This document shows, in pieces, positions 7,362 through 16,513 of a stretch of DNA of 47,556 bases (the stretch's first letter is position 1; every line of letters starts with the position of its first letter). Position numbers and translations under genes: made by a program. The notes under the pieces were generated by a model. That model saw only the letters and a program-made list of their open reading frames with translations. It was not told the origin of the DNA and made no database searches. The stretch is from Fibrobacter sp. (lineage in GTDB: Bacteria > Fibrobacterota > Fibrobacteria > Fibrobacterales > Fibrobacteraceae), in the NCBI GenBank assembly GCA_024689485.1, contig JAILDK010000048.1, positions 1 to 47,556 on the forward strand. Direction: 5' to 3'.

Positions 7362-9833
7362 TTAGTTAAATTGCGCGATATAAGAAGCACCGCTCTGCGG
7401 CATCACCAAGCGCGGATTATCCGTAGAACCGTCTTCCCATGCGACGAACTTACCCGTTCCCGAAGGAACTGCAGTCAAGAGCATCGCGTTTCCACCGAAG
7501 AATGTTCCGGTGTAACTCGAAAGACTCGGAAGCGTAAAGCCGTCGAGGGTCACGTAACCGTTCCCTGTCGCCGCGATTGTCACTTCCACATCGCTCGAAA
7601 GTCCAAATTCTTCACGGTATTCCGAACGCATCACCGCGTCACGTTCTAGGCCCCATTCCTTGATGCAGGAACCGGAATTGCTAAAGCCGTTACCGCAAGA
7701 ATTGGAATAGTAGCGCTCGCTCTGCTTAAAGAGATCCTGGTCTCTTTCCCGTTGGTCAGCGTCAATCGTTGCCACCATCGCATCGATTACATTCGTCAGG
7801 TTCGTGCCGTTCACATATTCCTGGAGCATCACAGCCGCGCGGTTGATGAACATACGCTTAAAGTCCGGATTCTGCATCAATCTCACGTAGAAGGTGTGGA
7901 AGCATTGAGCGTTCGGATTCTTGTAGCACTTGCCCGAAGAATAGCCGCCCTGATTGACCCAGTCGAACATGTTCGTCGACTGTCCAAAGCCAGCCACATT
8001 CCACATCCAGTCAAAGCCGTGATCCAAATCATAAACCATGAACTTCCAAAGCGTATTCGGGCTCTTCCAAGCTCTCACGTTGTTGTTCGGCCAGTCACCG
8101 TTGTGGTCAAAGATTTCGGCAATCATGTAGCTTGCGAAATTCGTTACATCCATCAAGGTTTGAACGTAAGCGTAGGCTTCATTGTTTGCACCGCTAAAGT
8201 CCGCCTGAGACACGTAGGCAAGCAAAGCGAGATATTCATCCGAAGTGCCGTTGCTTGCCGTAATCGTCTGGTTCAAATGCTTCACGACCGTCACGTTCGA
8301 AGCGTCAATGCCGTAATTCGTTTCCACGTAGTTCTTGTTGTAACGTTCACGCATATCGTGAATGCCCCAATAGACACCGTCATAGAAAACAATCACCTGA
8401 TGACTTCTCTGGTAATCCACACCGGAACCTTCGAGCATTGCACCGCCTGCAGCATCGGCAATGTAGTCGCTCACAAAGCGGTTACCGTTGTTACGCAAAT
8501 TGAAAGCCTTGAACTTGCTGTTCGTTTCACTGCGCGTTTCAAACAGCGGATATTTCAGCCAACCGTCCTGATATTCTTCGCGCATTGTAATCGCCACGGA
8601 CTTCTTCTTTTCCAAGCGGCTGTAACCGCCCATCAGAGAAATGCCCGCATCGATTTCCCAAGCCTTCGCATCGCTTGCGCTTCCATTTGCAAAGTATTCC
8701 ACATGCACCGGGAATTCCACGTCTGCATAAAGCGTTTCATCATTCGGGTCCACCGAACTCGGCGAATAACCATTTGTACTACCTGCAGATGTGTATAGGT
8801 AATGGTTTTCAAAGAACTGGGAATCCACGCTAATCGAAACGACCGGCATGTTGTTGATTTCTTCATCGATAAAGTACGTGTTCGTCACGATCTTGTTCGT
8901 AATCAAACCGTCCTTGAAAGCGGCGCAACGGACCACCGTACTCTTTTTCAGCACGACCGCTTCCGACATTGCAGCCGTCGAAGCCGTCGGTTCAGAACCG
9001 TTGAACGTGCAGCGCACCGTAGAGCCGTCGTCCGTCGTCGGAGGCGTAATCACCACGGAATCCTGATAGAAGCCCGCATTCTGGCCGAACGCCGGCAAAG
9101 AAACGAAGCCCGTAGAACCCGTACTGTTCGCATTGCTTGCTTCCGGAGTCGACTTTGCAAAATAGAGCCAACCCGAAGAAGTCTTGCCCCAGCTAATGCC
9201 CGCATCCAAAGCCGGATAACTTGCAGAATCCAAAATACCACAGCTTTCGCTCACCAAGAAGAGCGTACCGCCTTCATCTTCAAGTTTCCAGTTCGTATGG
9301 GTACGGTAATGCAAAGAATCGGAATCCACGCCAGCCGGAGGATCCGCAAGGCCACGGTCCGAAGCAAAAATAATGCGGTAGCCGTTTGCCGGAATCGTAT
9401 CGTTTCCCGCCACCCACTTACGCGGACGCGCCGTATTTTCCACAAGGGCAAGGCCATTCAAAGCGACCGGTTCCGAACTCGAGTTGTAAAGTTCAACCCA
9501 ACCTGGATCCTTGCCGAGGTCATCATACCAGTTCACATTGCCCGGCATGATTTCGTTAATCGTCACCACGGATTTTCCAACCCACGAAGCAACGCAGAGC
9601 TGTTCACTGCTACTGCTCGACTGCGCAAGAGCTCCCGACGAAGAAGAACCGTTGACAGACGAACCCGACGTCGCGCTGCCCGAAGAACCGGAAACGTCTC
9701 CAGATGTACCCGAAGAAGTTTCGTCCTGCATGTCTGCAGAAGAAAGTTCATCTACCGGAACCAAGGATGCATCATCGCATGCAGCCAAAAGACCAAATGT
9801 CAGAGCCAGAACGGCGGATTTAATCGGCTTCAT
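7362..9833 (-). CDS. CotH-family lipoprotein with lamin-tail and repeat domains
   Basis: This 823-residue lipoprotein has a signal peptide ending in the lipobox LLAAC (C19), then a Ser/Gly-rich linker to about residue 80. Next come a lamin-tail-like domain (about 88-220, VTINEIMPGN...WVELYN), a chitobiase-C-terminal-like segment (about 250-325) and a CotH kinase-like domain (about 330-700, with MRERYNKNY and VYDLDHGFDW). A C-terminal InlB-B-like repeat (about 750-823) ends in SYIAQF. CotH proteins phosphorylate secreted proteins in some spore formers; in cell-surface lipoproteins like this the role is not established. The ATG has a good ribosome binding site (CTGGAGATAAA). It is a single-gene unit with a terminator-like hairpin behind it. 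Confidence 0.85.
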   Translation of the reverse strand: MKPIKSAVLALTFGLLAACDDASLVPVDELSSADMQDETSSGTSGDVSGSSGSATSGSSVNGSSSSGALAQSSSSSEQLCVASWVGKSVVTINEIMPGNVNWYDDLGKDPGWVELYNSSSEPVALNGLALVENTARPRKWVAGNDTIPANGYRIIFASDRGLADPPAGVDSDSLHYRTHTNWKLEDEGGTLFLVSESCGILDSASYPALDAGISWGKTSSGWLYFAKSTPEASNANSTGSTGFVSLPAFGQNAGFYQDSVVITPPTTDDGSTVRCTFNGSEPTASTAAMSEAVVLKKSTVVRCAAFKDGLITNKIVTNTYFIDEEINNMPVVSISVDSQFFENHYLYTSAGSTNGYSPSSVDPNDETLYADVEFPVHVEYFANGSASDAKAWEIDAGISLMGGYSRLEKKKSVAITMREEYQDGWLKYPLFETRSETNSKFKAFNLRNNGNRFVSDYIADAAGGAMLEGSGVDYQRSHQVIVFYDGVYWGIHDMRERYNKNYVETNYGIDASNVTVVKHLNQTITASNGTSDEYLALLAYVSQADFSGANNEAYAYVQTLMDVTNFASYMIAEIFDHNGDWPNNNVRAWKSPNTLWKFMVYDLDHGFDWMWNVAGFGQSTNMFDWVNQGGYSSGKCYKNPNAQCFHTFYVRLMQNPDFKRMFINRAAVMLQEYVNGTNLTNVIDAMVATIDADQRERDQDLFKQSERYYSNSCGNGFSNSGSCIKEWGLERDAVMRSEYREEFGLSSDVEVTIAATGNGYVTLDGFTLPSLSSYTGTFFGGNAMLLTAVPSGTGKFVAWEDGSTDNPRLVMPQSGASYIAQFN

Positions 9834-9930
9834 TTTATCTCCAGGTCAACATACCCATCCCATTTACATTCCAAATTTACTAGAATGCGCTTCTTTTTAC
9901 ACTAAAATTTTGGTTTACAACAAAAAACCC

Positions 9931-9959
9931 TTGACAGGATTTTCATTTTGATTTAACTT
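9931..9959 (+). promoter_or_regulatory. Sigma-70-type promoter of tRNA-Phe
   Basis: A perfect -35 box TTGACA (9931-9936), a 17-bp spacer and TAACTT (9954-9959) put the start of transcription a few bases before the tRNA at 9973. The divergent CotH gene starts at 9833, so the 139-bp gap serves both directions. I see no equally good promoter for CotH. Confidence 0.75.
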
Positions 9960-9972
9960 TGGCTTACCCGAT

Positions 9973-10045
<73 letters not shown>

Positions 10046-10050
10046 CTCTT

Positions 10051-10084
10051 CAAAAGCCCTGGATTTTTCTGGGGCTTTTGTTTT
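10051..10084 (+). terminator. Intrinsic terminator between the two tRNA genes
   Basis: CAAAAGCCC (10051-10059) pairs with GGGCTTTTG (10072-10080) and is followed by TTTT. The U-run ends exactly where tRNA-Ser begins. It should stop most transcripts from the tRNA-Phe promoter, leaving tRNA-Ser dependent on read-through or RNA processing. Confidence 0.75.
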
Positions 10085-10165
10085 GGAGGAATAGGCTAAT
10101 TGGTAAGTCAGCGGTCTTGAAAACCGCCGCCGTAAGGCTTGGGGGTTCGAGTCCCTCTTCCTCCG
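10085..10165 (+). tRNA. tRNA-Ser (UGA)
   Basis: This 81-nt class II-like cloverleaf has acceptor stem GGAGGAA with TTCCTCC, anticodon stem GCGGT/ACCGC and loop CTTGAAA (anticodon TGA). The variable arm is 13 nt and can form a 3-bp stem (GCC-GTAA-GGC). The T-arm is GGGGG-TTCGAGT-CCCTC and the discriminator is G, as in serine tRNAs. CCA is not encoded. No promoter is visible between it and the terminator directly in front. Confidence 0.92.
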
Positions 10166-10172
10166 CTAAAAA

Positions 10173-10883
10173 TTACACATGCCATTCCATGGCAGAGTCT
10201 GCCGCAAAATCCACACGCGCGGTCGCACTTTCTTCGTAAAGAAGCGTGCACACTTTCGAAAATCCCCCTAAATTTTCTTTTTCAAAAGCATAAAGGCACG
10301 CAGTTGTCGTCGCCCCGGTCGTAAATACATCATCGACGATTACCGGGATTCTGCCGTCCGGCCAACGGAAACGCTTTTTCAATCCAAAAGCTCCCGCCAC
10401 ATTATTCGAACGTTCCGACCGCGAAAGCGTCGTCTGCGAAATGCGAAACGTCTTTCTTTCGAGCGCAGGCGCCACGATTCCGTTCATGCGTCCCGAAATC
10501 GCCTTGGCGAGCTTTTCCGCTTGATTGTAGCCTCTTTCCCGCATACGGGCAGGGTGAAGTGGGACCGGCACAAAAGCGAGCTTTTTTCCCCATTCCTGCA
10601 AAGTTTCAAAGGTCTCCCGTTCTTTGAGCGCGGTCGTTACCAAATAGCCTGCAAGGCCCGGCATATTGCCGTACTTTAAGCCGTGAACTAAAGCCTTGGT
10701 CAAAGGCGTCATCGTGTACAGGCAAAGCGTATCCGGATTCGGACGTCGCGGATTCTTGGCGAGCCTTTGCAGTTCCTGTCTGCAATCCGGGCAAAGCCAC
10801 GGGTCAAGGGGCAAGCCTCCGCGTTTGCAGGCAAGGCATTCATTTCCGAACAAAAATTTCGAGATTCCGGTCCAAAATCGCAT
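10173..10883 (-). CDS. comF: ComF-family phosphoribosyltransferase-like protein
   Basis: ComF proteins support uptake and processing of transforming DNA; the biochemical role of the phosphoribosyltransferase fold is uncertain. The 236-residue product has an N-terminal zinc knuckle (CLAC and CPDC, residues 16-34), the VPVPLHPARMRERGYNQAE motif and the PRPP-binding loop VIVDDVFTTGATTTAC. The ATG at 10883 is chosen because GAGGAG lies 4-5 nt upstream; longer starts run through the rodA terminator and have no ribosome binding site. It converges on the tRNA pair with only 7 bp between. Confidence 0.88.
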   Translation of the reverse strand: MRFWTGISKFLFGNECLACKRGGLPLDPWLCPDCRQELQRLAKNPRRPNPDTLCLYTMTPLTKALVHGLKYGNMPGLAGYLVTTALKERETFETLQEWGKKLAFVPVPLHPARMRERGYNQAEKLAKAISGRMNGIVAPALERKTFRISQTTLSRSERSNNVAGAFGLKKRFRWPDGRIPVIVDDVFTTGATTTACLYAFEKENLGGFSKVCTLLYEESATARVDFAADSAMEWHV

Positions 10884-10896
10884 CGTTCTCCTCATC

Positions 10897-10923
10897 AAAA
10901 AAGGAACCTTTTCAAAAGGCTCC
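10897..10923 (-). terminator. Intrinsic terminator at the end of the mre-rodA operon
   Basis: On the minus strand GGAGCCTT-TTGAA-AAGGTTCC forms an 8-bp stem (one G-U pair) followed directly by six U residues. It lies 58 bp past the rodA stop and 13 bp before the preferred comF ATG. Confidence 0.8.
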
Positions 10924-10980
10924 TCTTCTATAGACGCTCCAAAATGCGGAATGGAGAATTTTCGGCGAATTTTCAACCGT

Positions 10981-12252
10981 TTAATCGTAATTGCTTTCGA
11001 GCTGACTTCCCTGATAGCGCATGTTCACCAGCAAACCGACAAGCATCATACAGGTGAGCATAAAAGATCCACCGTAAGAAAGGAACGGCAGCGGAAGCCC
11101 CGTCACCGGCATCAGCCCGAGCGTCATCGAAACATTCACCATCATGTGGAAGAAAAAGATCGTACACGCCCCGGAAACCACGTGATTCACAAACGGGTCC
11201 AGATGCAGCCTGCAAATCGACATCGCACGCCACAGGAACATAAAGTAGAGGAACAGCACAAACACGCAGCCGAAGAAGCCGAACTGTTCCCCGAGAACGC
11301 TAAAGATAAAGTCCGTATGTTCTTCCGGAAGGAATGCGAGATTTGTCTGGGAACCTTCGCCAAAGCCTTTACCAAAAATGCCACCGCTTCCAATCGCCAC
11401 TTCCGACTGGATCACCTGATACCCGGCGCCACGCGGATCGCGCATCGGATCGACAAAGGTCATCACGCGTTCCCGCTGGTGATGCTCCAAGGAATTCCAC
11501 GCCATCGTACTCGCATAACCGCAAATGATATTCAGCGAAAGAATCAAAATGATAAACTTCCTAGGCATCTTACGGAAAAGGAGCGCGAGGAACACAACGC
11601 AAAGCAAAAGTCCCCACAGCACCTGCGAATAAGGAATCTGCGGATAAGAAAGGATCACCGACGCCACCGGGCTCACAAGCAAAAACAGATCGAGCAGCGA
11701 AAGACCCGCCCAATAAAGCCCCACCATCGTCACCGCCGTAAACACGAGAGCCGTACTCAAGTCGGGCTGCTTTAACACCAAGGCAAACGGCACAATAAAA
11801 ATCAACGCGGGCATCACAAAAGTCTTCGGTTTCAAAATGTTCACCCGATGACCGGAAAGCCACTTCGACATCGCAAGCAAAAAGGTGATTTTCGCAAATT
11901 CCGACGGCTGGATTTTCAAAAAGCCAAAGTCAATCCAACGGCCAGCCCCCTTCGCGCTGTCACCGCCGCCAAATGCCACAAAAGCCAAGGCCGCAATTGT
12001 CAAAAAATACAGCGGAAAGGCAAAGCGCTGCCAGTAATCGATGCGCACAAAAGCAAAGGCCGCCGCCAAAAGGCAACCACCGCCAAAATAAATGATCTGC
12101 TTAAACCAGCGAGAAGTGTACCAAATCGGTTCCGTATTCACCGTCGCCGAATACACAAGGGTAATGCCAATCGATGTCAGCGCAAAGACCAGCACCAAAA
12201 AGAGCCAGTCAATCTTCATCGTGTTATTCAAAAAACGTCCGGAGCCTCTCAT
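10981..12252 (-). CDS. rodA: Rod-shape peptidoglycan glycosyltransferase RodA
   Basis: This is a SEDS-family polymerase that builds glycan strands in the lateral wall together with PBP2. The 423-residue, roughly ten-helix membrane protein carries the SEDS signatures GRWIDFGFLKIQPSEFAKI (about 105-123), a large extracytoplasmic loop with DPRGAGYQVIQSEVAIGSGG, PEEHTDFIFSVLGEQFG, and the C-terminal GLPLPFLSYGGS. Its place right after mrdA, with a 4-bp ATGA overlap, marks it as RodA and not FtsW. Translation may start at an internal ATG (residue 12, MKIDWLF), but the coupled start at 12252 is simpler. Confidence 0.94.
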   Translation of the reverse strand: MRGSGRFLNNTMKIDWLFLVLVFALTSIGITLVYSATVNTEPIWYTSRWFKQIIYFGGGCLLAAAFAFVRIDYWQRFAFPLYFLTIAALAFVAFGGGDSAKGAGRWIDFGFLKIQPSEFAKITFLLAMSKWLSGHRVNILKPKTFVMPALIFIVPFALVLKQPDLSTALVFTAVTMVGLYWAGLSLLDLFLLVSPVASVILSYPQIPYSQVLWGLLLCVVFLALLFRKMPRKFIILILSLNIICGYASTMAWNSLEHHQRERVMTFVDPMRDPRGAGYQVIQSEVAIGSGGIFGKGFGEGSQTNLAFLPEEHTDFIFSVLGEQFGFFGCVFVLFLYFMFLWRAMSICRLHLDPFVNHVVSGACTIFFFHMMVNVSMTLGLMPVTGLPLPFLSYGGSFMLTCMMLVGLLVNMRYQGSQLESNYD

Positions 12253-14105
12253 TCCTTTACCTCCGTCGAGTCCTTTGGATACTTCTTGGCAAAATAGGCT
12301 TCCATCACTTTACGGCAAACCGGAGCGGACTTGGAACCGCCACCGCCTTGAGCTTCCTGGATTACCGCCACCGCGATTTCCGGATCATAAAGCGGAGCAA
12401 CCGAAACGAACCACGCATGGGTCTTTTCACCCTTCTTCCATTCGCCCGAACCGGATTTACCGCCCACGCGAATTCCCGGAAGCGCCGCACGCTTACCCGT
12501 TCCACCCGGATGGTTCACCACGGAATCCATGCCGGCAAGGAGAGTCCTGTGCGTCGATTCGCTCATATTGCCTTCGAAAATCTTTTCCGGAATGTAACGG
12601 CCCACCACGTTGCCGTCCACGTCGCGCAATTCTTTCATCAAATGCGGGCGGTAAACACCCTTGCCCGTCGCAATGGAACCGGCAAGCACCGCTTCCTGGA
12701 GCGGCGTCACGAGCTGTCCCTGTCCAATCGACAGGTTCAATATCAAACCGCGCGCCCAGCGCCAACCGTTCCGCTTGTTGCGCGCATTAAACGAAACAGA
12801 ATCCGGAAGCCAGCCCGCCTTTTCACCCGGAATATCCACACCGAGCTTATGACCCAGACCAAAACGATTTCCGAATTCATTGATGCGTTCCATGCCGAGC
12901 ATCAAACCGAGCTGGTAATAATACACGTCGCAAGAAAGGCGCAGCGCATTCACCAAATCCAAGTTGCCATGCGTGCCCCAGCACTTCTGATAACGCGCGC
13001 CAAATGTAAAGCCACCCGTACACGGTTTCGGCAAATGCGTCTGTCCCGTCACGAGCTTATGCTCTAGGCCCGCACCCGACGTCACCAGCTTAAACACGGA
13101 AGCCGGCGGATACACGCCAGCCACCGCACGGTTCATCAACGGGCGCGTTGAATCCAAAGCGACCTTTGCCCAGCCCTTATTGCGTTCACGGCGCTTTAAC
13201 GAAAAGATGTTCGGGTCCAAACGCGGCGAAGAAACCATCGCGAGAATTTCACCCGTTCTCGGATCAATCGCGACGACAGCCCCGCGCACGGAATCCGGCA
13301 AAGCCTCTTCCGCCGCCTTCTGAATATCCAGATCGATCGTCGTCACCATGCCGTAGCCCGGAACCGAAGGCACATTCTGCATACCTTCGATCTTTCCCAC
13401 TTCACGGCCGTAAGCATCCACCTGAACGTACTTCACGCCGTCTTCGCCACGGAACTCGCCGTCATACTGCTGTTCAAGACCTTTCTGCCCCACGCGATCG
13501 CCAGACGAATATCCCGCGTATTCCGGACGCTCCAACTGCTCATCCGAAATTTCACCCGTGTAACCGAGCAAGTGCGCCGCCAAAGTTCCATACGGATACG
13601 AACGGCGAGATTCCACCACCGTCGTCACACCCGGAAATTCAAACGAACGTTCTTCGACAATCGAAACCTGTTCCACCGACGCATCTTCCAAAATGCGCAG
13701 CGTCCCGTGCGACTTCCACGCGGAACGTTGAAACATCGTATCGACCACCGCAGAATCAAAAACCGATTCCCCCTGGGAATCCTTCAAATGGATCAAGCGC
13801 TTAAAAAGGGAATCCTTTACATCCGGCTTCATCTTTCGAATTTCCGCAGGCTTGATCACGATCTGGTACGAAGGACGGTTCCCCACCAAAAGCGTTCCGT
13901 TACGGTCATAGATCAAACCGCGTTCCGCTTTCAGAACAATGCGACGCAAACGGTTTTCATCGGAACTCTGCAGGTTTTCTTCATAGCGCACATGCTGCAG
14001 ATAAAGCAAGCGAACGGAGAGGCAAGAAAAAACAAGCGCCACCGCCGCCATAAAAACAAGCGACTTCAAATTGCGGCTTTGCAATTCGTTCTGCGCTTTA
14101 TACAT
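12249..14105 (-). CDS. mrdA: Penicillin-binding protein 2 (class B transpeptidase)
   Basis: This class B PBP cross-links peptidoglycan during cell elongation and works with RodA and MreC. Its 618 residues comprise one N-terminal membrane helix (about 15-35), a dimerisation/pedestal domain with the RGLIYDRNG motif (62-70), and a transpeptidase domain. The active-site triads are S336-V-F-K (PPASVFKL), S391-C-D, and K550-S-G. KSG in place of KTG is also found in known PBP2 enzymes, so catalysis should be intact. It overlaps mreD by 8 bp and rodA by 4 bp. Confidence 0.94.
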   Translation of the reverse strand: MYKAQNELQSRNLKSLVFMAAVALVFSCLSVRLLYLQHVRYEENLQSSDENRLRRIVLKAERGLIYDRNGTLLVGNRPSYQIVIKPAEIRKMKPDVKDSLFKRLIHLKDSQGESVFDSAVVDTMFQRSAWKSHGTLRILEDASVEQVSIVEERSFEFPGVTTVVESRRSYPYGTLAAHLLGYTGEISDEQLERPEYAGYSSGDRVGQKGLEQQYDGEFRGEDGVKYVQVDAYGREVGKIEGMQNVPSVPGYGMVTTIDLDIQKAAEEALPDSVRGAVVAIDPRTGEILAMVSSPRLDPNIFSLKRRERNKGWAKVALDSTRPLMNRAVAGVYPPASVFKLVTSGAGLEHKLVTGQTHLPKPCTGGFTFGARYQKCWGTHGNLDLVNALRLSCDVYYYQLGLMLGMERINEFGNRFGLGHKLGVDIPGEKAGWLPDSVSFNARNKRNGWRWARGLILNLSIGQGQLVTPLQEAVLAGSIATGKGVYRPHLMKELRDVDGNVVGRYIPEKIFEGNMSESTHRTLLAGMDSVVNHPGGTGKRAALPGIRVGGKSGSGEWKKGEKTHAWFVSVAPLYDPEIAVAVIQEAQGGGGSKSAPVCRKVMEAYFAKKYPKDSTEVKE

Positions 14106-14589
14106 TGCGACGCTTCACGCGGTCAAAACGATTCAACAAGAAGAAGCAAAGAACACCGATCAGCATCGTGTAAATGCATTCCGGCAGCGTCTTCGAAAGG
14201 AAGAATGTCGTCACGCTTTCCTGGGAAATTCCAATCAAAGCGTAATAGACGAAATCATTCAGCATAAATGCAAGTCCGAGCAGGGCGACCTTTGTCGCCA
14301 AGTTCAAACGCAAGAATCTTTCTTCCAACTGTCCCACGCCAAAACCGACGCAGGTAAAAGCAATCGTCTGCGCACCGAGCCAATCGACCGATGCAAAAAC
14401 ATCCTCAGAAAATCCCGCAAAGAATCCCCAGAGCATGCCCGAAACCGGACCATGCGAAAGCGCCATCACCACGATGAAAATCAAAACGAAGTCCGGCTGC
14501 TGGCCGTAAAAACTGATCCACGAAGCGAGCGTCGTCTGCAAAACGATCGTGATAATAAAGCAAACGAGATGTTTAATGAACTTCAGCAT
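14098..14589 (-). CDS. mreD: Rod-shape-determining membrane protein MreD
   Basis: MreD is an integral membrane partner of MreC in the elongation machinery. The 163-residue product has about five hydrophobic helices and family-like features (QPDFVLIFIVVMALSHGPVSG and GFFAGFSEDVF). Sequence conservation in this family is low, so the call rests strongly on its place between mreC and mrdA. It overlaps mreC by 17 bp and mrdA by 8 bp. Confidence 0.9.
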   Translation of the reverse strand: MLKFIKHLVCFIITIVLQTTLASWISFYGQQPDFVLIFIVVMALSHGPVSGMLWGFFAGFSEDVFASVDWLGAQTIAFTCVGFGVGQLEERFLRLNLATKVALLGLAFMLNDFVYYALIGISQESVTTFFLSKTLPECIYTMLIGVLCFFLLNRFDRVKRRNV

Positions 14590-15409
14590 TTTTCAACATC
14601 TCCTGCAAAACCCAGTCCGGTTTCTTCTGCATAATGAAAACTTCTTCCAGGTGCGTAAAGTTCTGGAACGGGTCAAGTTCAAGCTCCGTCACCACGTCCA
14701 AATCACCCTTGTGCATCGAACGGACTACACCGATGCCAATCCCCTTCGGATAAATTCCACCCATGCCCGAAGTCACCAGCGTATCGCCTTCACGGACGCC
14801 CGTATAAGACGGAATCGAAGCGTTCAGGTAGTTTGCCGAACCGCCTTCCAAAAAGCCCACCACACGCGTTCTCTGCACCATCACAGAAACATGCAGCGAA
14901 GGATCCGGCAAAAGTTGCACTTTGGAATGAGTATTCGAAACCGCCGAGATTCGTCCGACAAGCCCATGCGTCGTAAAGACCGGCATATTCATTTCAATGC
15001 CATGTTCCGTACCGCGGTTCACCACGAACGTCGTCAAAAAACGACCCGGGTTCTTCCCGATTACGCGCGCCGTCACAATGGAATAATCCCAGACGTTGTC
15101 AAAATGCACAAGTTCACGCAAACGCTGCATTTCCTCAATGCCTTCGCGCAAATTATCGCGTTCCATTTTCAAGCGGGCGTTTTCACGCTTCAAATTGTCG
15201 TTTTCATAAGACAGCGAGTGAATGCGGTCCACCGAAGAAACGACCACCTGTGCCGGATAGTACACGGAAGAAAGCGCTCCAGCGACAACGGTTTCCTTTC
15301 CATCTTTTTCCAGATGGCGAATGCCGAAGCCGACCAAGAGCAAAATGATAAAGAGGACCAGCCCGTGCCCTTTAGAAAGGACGTTTCCAAGAAAACGGAA
15401 AATCTGCAT
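14573..15409 (-). CDS. mreC: Rod-shape-determining protein MreC
   Basis: MreC is a bitopic periplasmic scaffold that links MreB filaments to PBP2 and RodA. The 278 residues contain one N-terminal membrane helix (about 16-32), a coiled coil (about 65-97, SYENDNLKRENARLKMERDN) and the tandem beta-barrel domain with NRGTEHGIEMNMPVFT and GLVGRIS segments. It ends in a charged tail. It lies 21 bp after mreB and overlaps mreD by 17 bp. Confidence 0.93.
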   Translation of the reverse strand: MQIFRFLGNVLSKGHGLVLFIILLLVGFGIRHLEKDGKETVVAGALSSVYYPAQVVVSSVDRIHSLSYENDNLKRENARLKMERDNLREGIEEMQRLRELVHFDNVWDYSIVTARVIGKNPGRFLTTFVVNRGTEHGIEMNMPVFTTHGLVGRISAVSNTHSKVQLLPDPSLHVSVMVQRTRVVGFLEGGSANYLNASIPSYTGVREGDTLVTSGMGGIYPKGIGIGVVRSMHKGDLDVVTELELDPFQNFTHLEEVFIMQKKPDWVLQEMLKNAEVH

Positions 15410-15430
15410 TTTCTAGCGGGACTGTCGAAA

Positions 15431-16453
15431 TTAGATCGTGGAAGAAATCAAGACCGGGCGGAACTTGTCCAGTTCTTCGAGAATGCGAGCGGCACCCTTG
15501 CACACGCAGAGCAGCGGGTCGTCGATCACGTTCACCGAAAGACCGGTTTCCTTGCGGATACGAGCGTCCAAACCACGGAGCTTGGAACCACCGCCCGACA
15601 TGATAATGCCGCGGTCGAGAATGTCCGCAGAGAGTTCCGGAGGAGTCAGAGCGAGAGCCTGCTTCACCGCGTCGACAATCGCTGTCACCGGTTCATCCAA
15701 AGCTTCGCGAATTTCCTGGCTCGTAATCGTCATCGTACGCGGAAGGCCAGCCATCACATCGCCACCCTTCACGTCCATCGTCAATTCTTCTTCCAGCGGA
15801 TAAGCGGAACCGATAGCCCACTTGATCTGTTCTGCCGTGCTTTCGCCGACGATCAAGTTGTAGGTCTTACGGAGATAGTTCACAATCGCTTCATCCATTT
15901 CGTCACCGCCGACGCGCACCGATGCGTTGCAAACGATGCCGTTCAAAGCGATCACAGCGATATCCGACGTACCACCGCCGATATCGACAATCATATTGCC
16001 TGCAGGACCATCTACCGGGATGCCCATACCGACAGCCGCAGCCATCGGTTCATGCACCAGGTGAACTTCCTTTGCGCCAGCCATGCGAGCCGCATCCGTC
16101 ACAGCGCGTTTTTCCACTTCGGTAATGCCCGAAGGAACGCCGATCACGACGCGCGGCTTCACGAGGAACAGCGGATACTTCTGAACGCGCTTGATGAACG
16201 TCGAAAGCAGAATTTCCACCAACTGGAAGTCCGCAATCACGCCGTCCTTCATCGGGCGGATAGCCACATTCGCACCCGGAGTACGTCCGAGCATCTTTTT
16301 AGCTTCACCACCGATCGCGGTTACACGATCGTTTTTACGGTCCATCGCAACGACCGTAGGTTCATTGATGACAATACCTTGTCCAGCAACGTGAACAAGG
16401 GTATTAGCCGTTCCAAGATCAACGCCGATATCGCAAGAGAAAAGTCCGAACAA
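15431..16453 (-). CDS. mreB: Rod-shape-determining actin homologue MreB
   Basis: MreB forms membrane-associated filaments that orient lateral wall synthesis. The 340-residue product carries the actin-fold motifs DIGVDLGTANTLVHV (phosphate 1), DIGGGTSDIAV (phosphate 2) and a C-terminal GGGSKLRGLD adenosine motif. The start codon is TTG: no in-frame ATG exists upstream, MFGLFS is a typical MreB N-terminus, and AAGGA lies about 10 nt before it. It is the first gene of the mreBCD-mrdA-rodA operon, and the weak start codon may tune its level. Confidence 0.96.
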   Translation of the reverse strand: MFGLFSCDIGVDLGTANTLVHVAGQGIVINEPTVVAMDRKNDRVTAIGGEAKKMLGRTPGANVAIRPMKDGVIADFQLVEILLSTFIKRVQKYPLFLVKPRVVIGVPSGITEVEKRAVTDAARMAGAKEVHLVHEPMAAAVGMGIPVDGPAGNMIVDIGGGTSDIAVIALNGIVCNASVRVGGDEMDEAIVNYLRKTYNLIVGESTAEQIKWAIGSAYPLEEELTMDVKGGDVMAGLPRTMTITSQEIREALDEPVTAIVDAVKQALALTPPELSADILDRGIIMSGGGSKLRGLDARIRKETGLSVNVIDDPLLCVCKGAARILEELDKFRPVLISSTI

Positions 16454-16485
16454 AGTATGATTTCCTTCTTAATTTTTTGCTAAAA

Positions 16486-16494
16486 AATATAGCA
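16486..16494 (-). promoter_or_regulatory. Extended -10 promoter candidate for the mre operon
   Basis: TGCTATATT on the minus strand is an extended -10 element, about 30 bp before the mreB TTG, in the 60-bp gap after the small lipoprotein gene. No good -35 box stands at 16-18 bp (a TTGAAT lies 20 bp upstream), as is common with extended -10 promoters. Confidence 0.4.
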
Positions 16495-16513
16495 TAAAAA
16501 AGTGACAAGATAT

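Noticed and set aside
10884-10976. Longer comF start at the TTG at 10976
   Set aside because: It would place a terminator hairpin inside the coding region and has no ribosome binding site, whereas the ATG at 10883 has a good one.
12450-12458. KSG in place of KTG in PBP2
   Set aside because: As I recall, this serine variant is also present in well-studied PBP2 enzymes, so it is not unusual.
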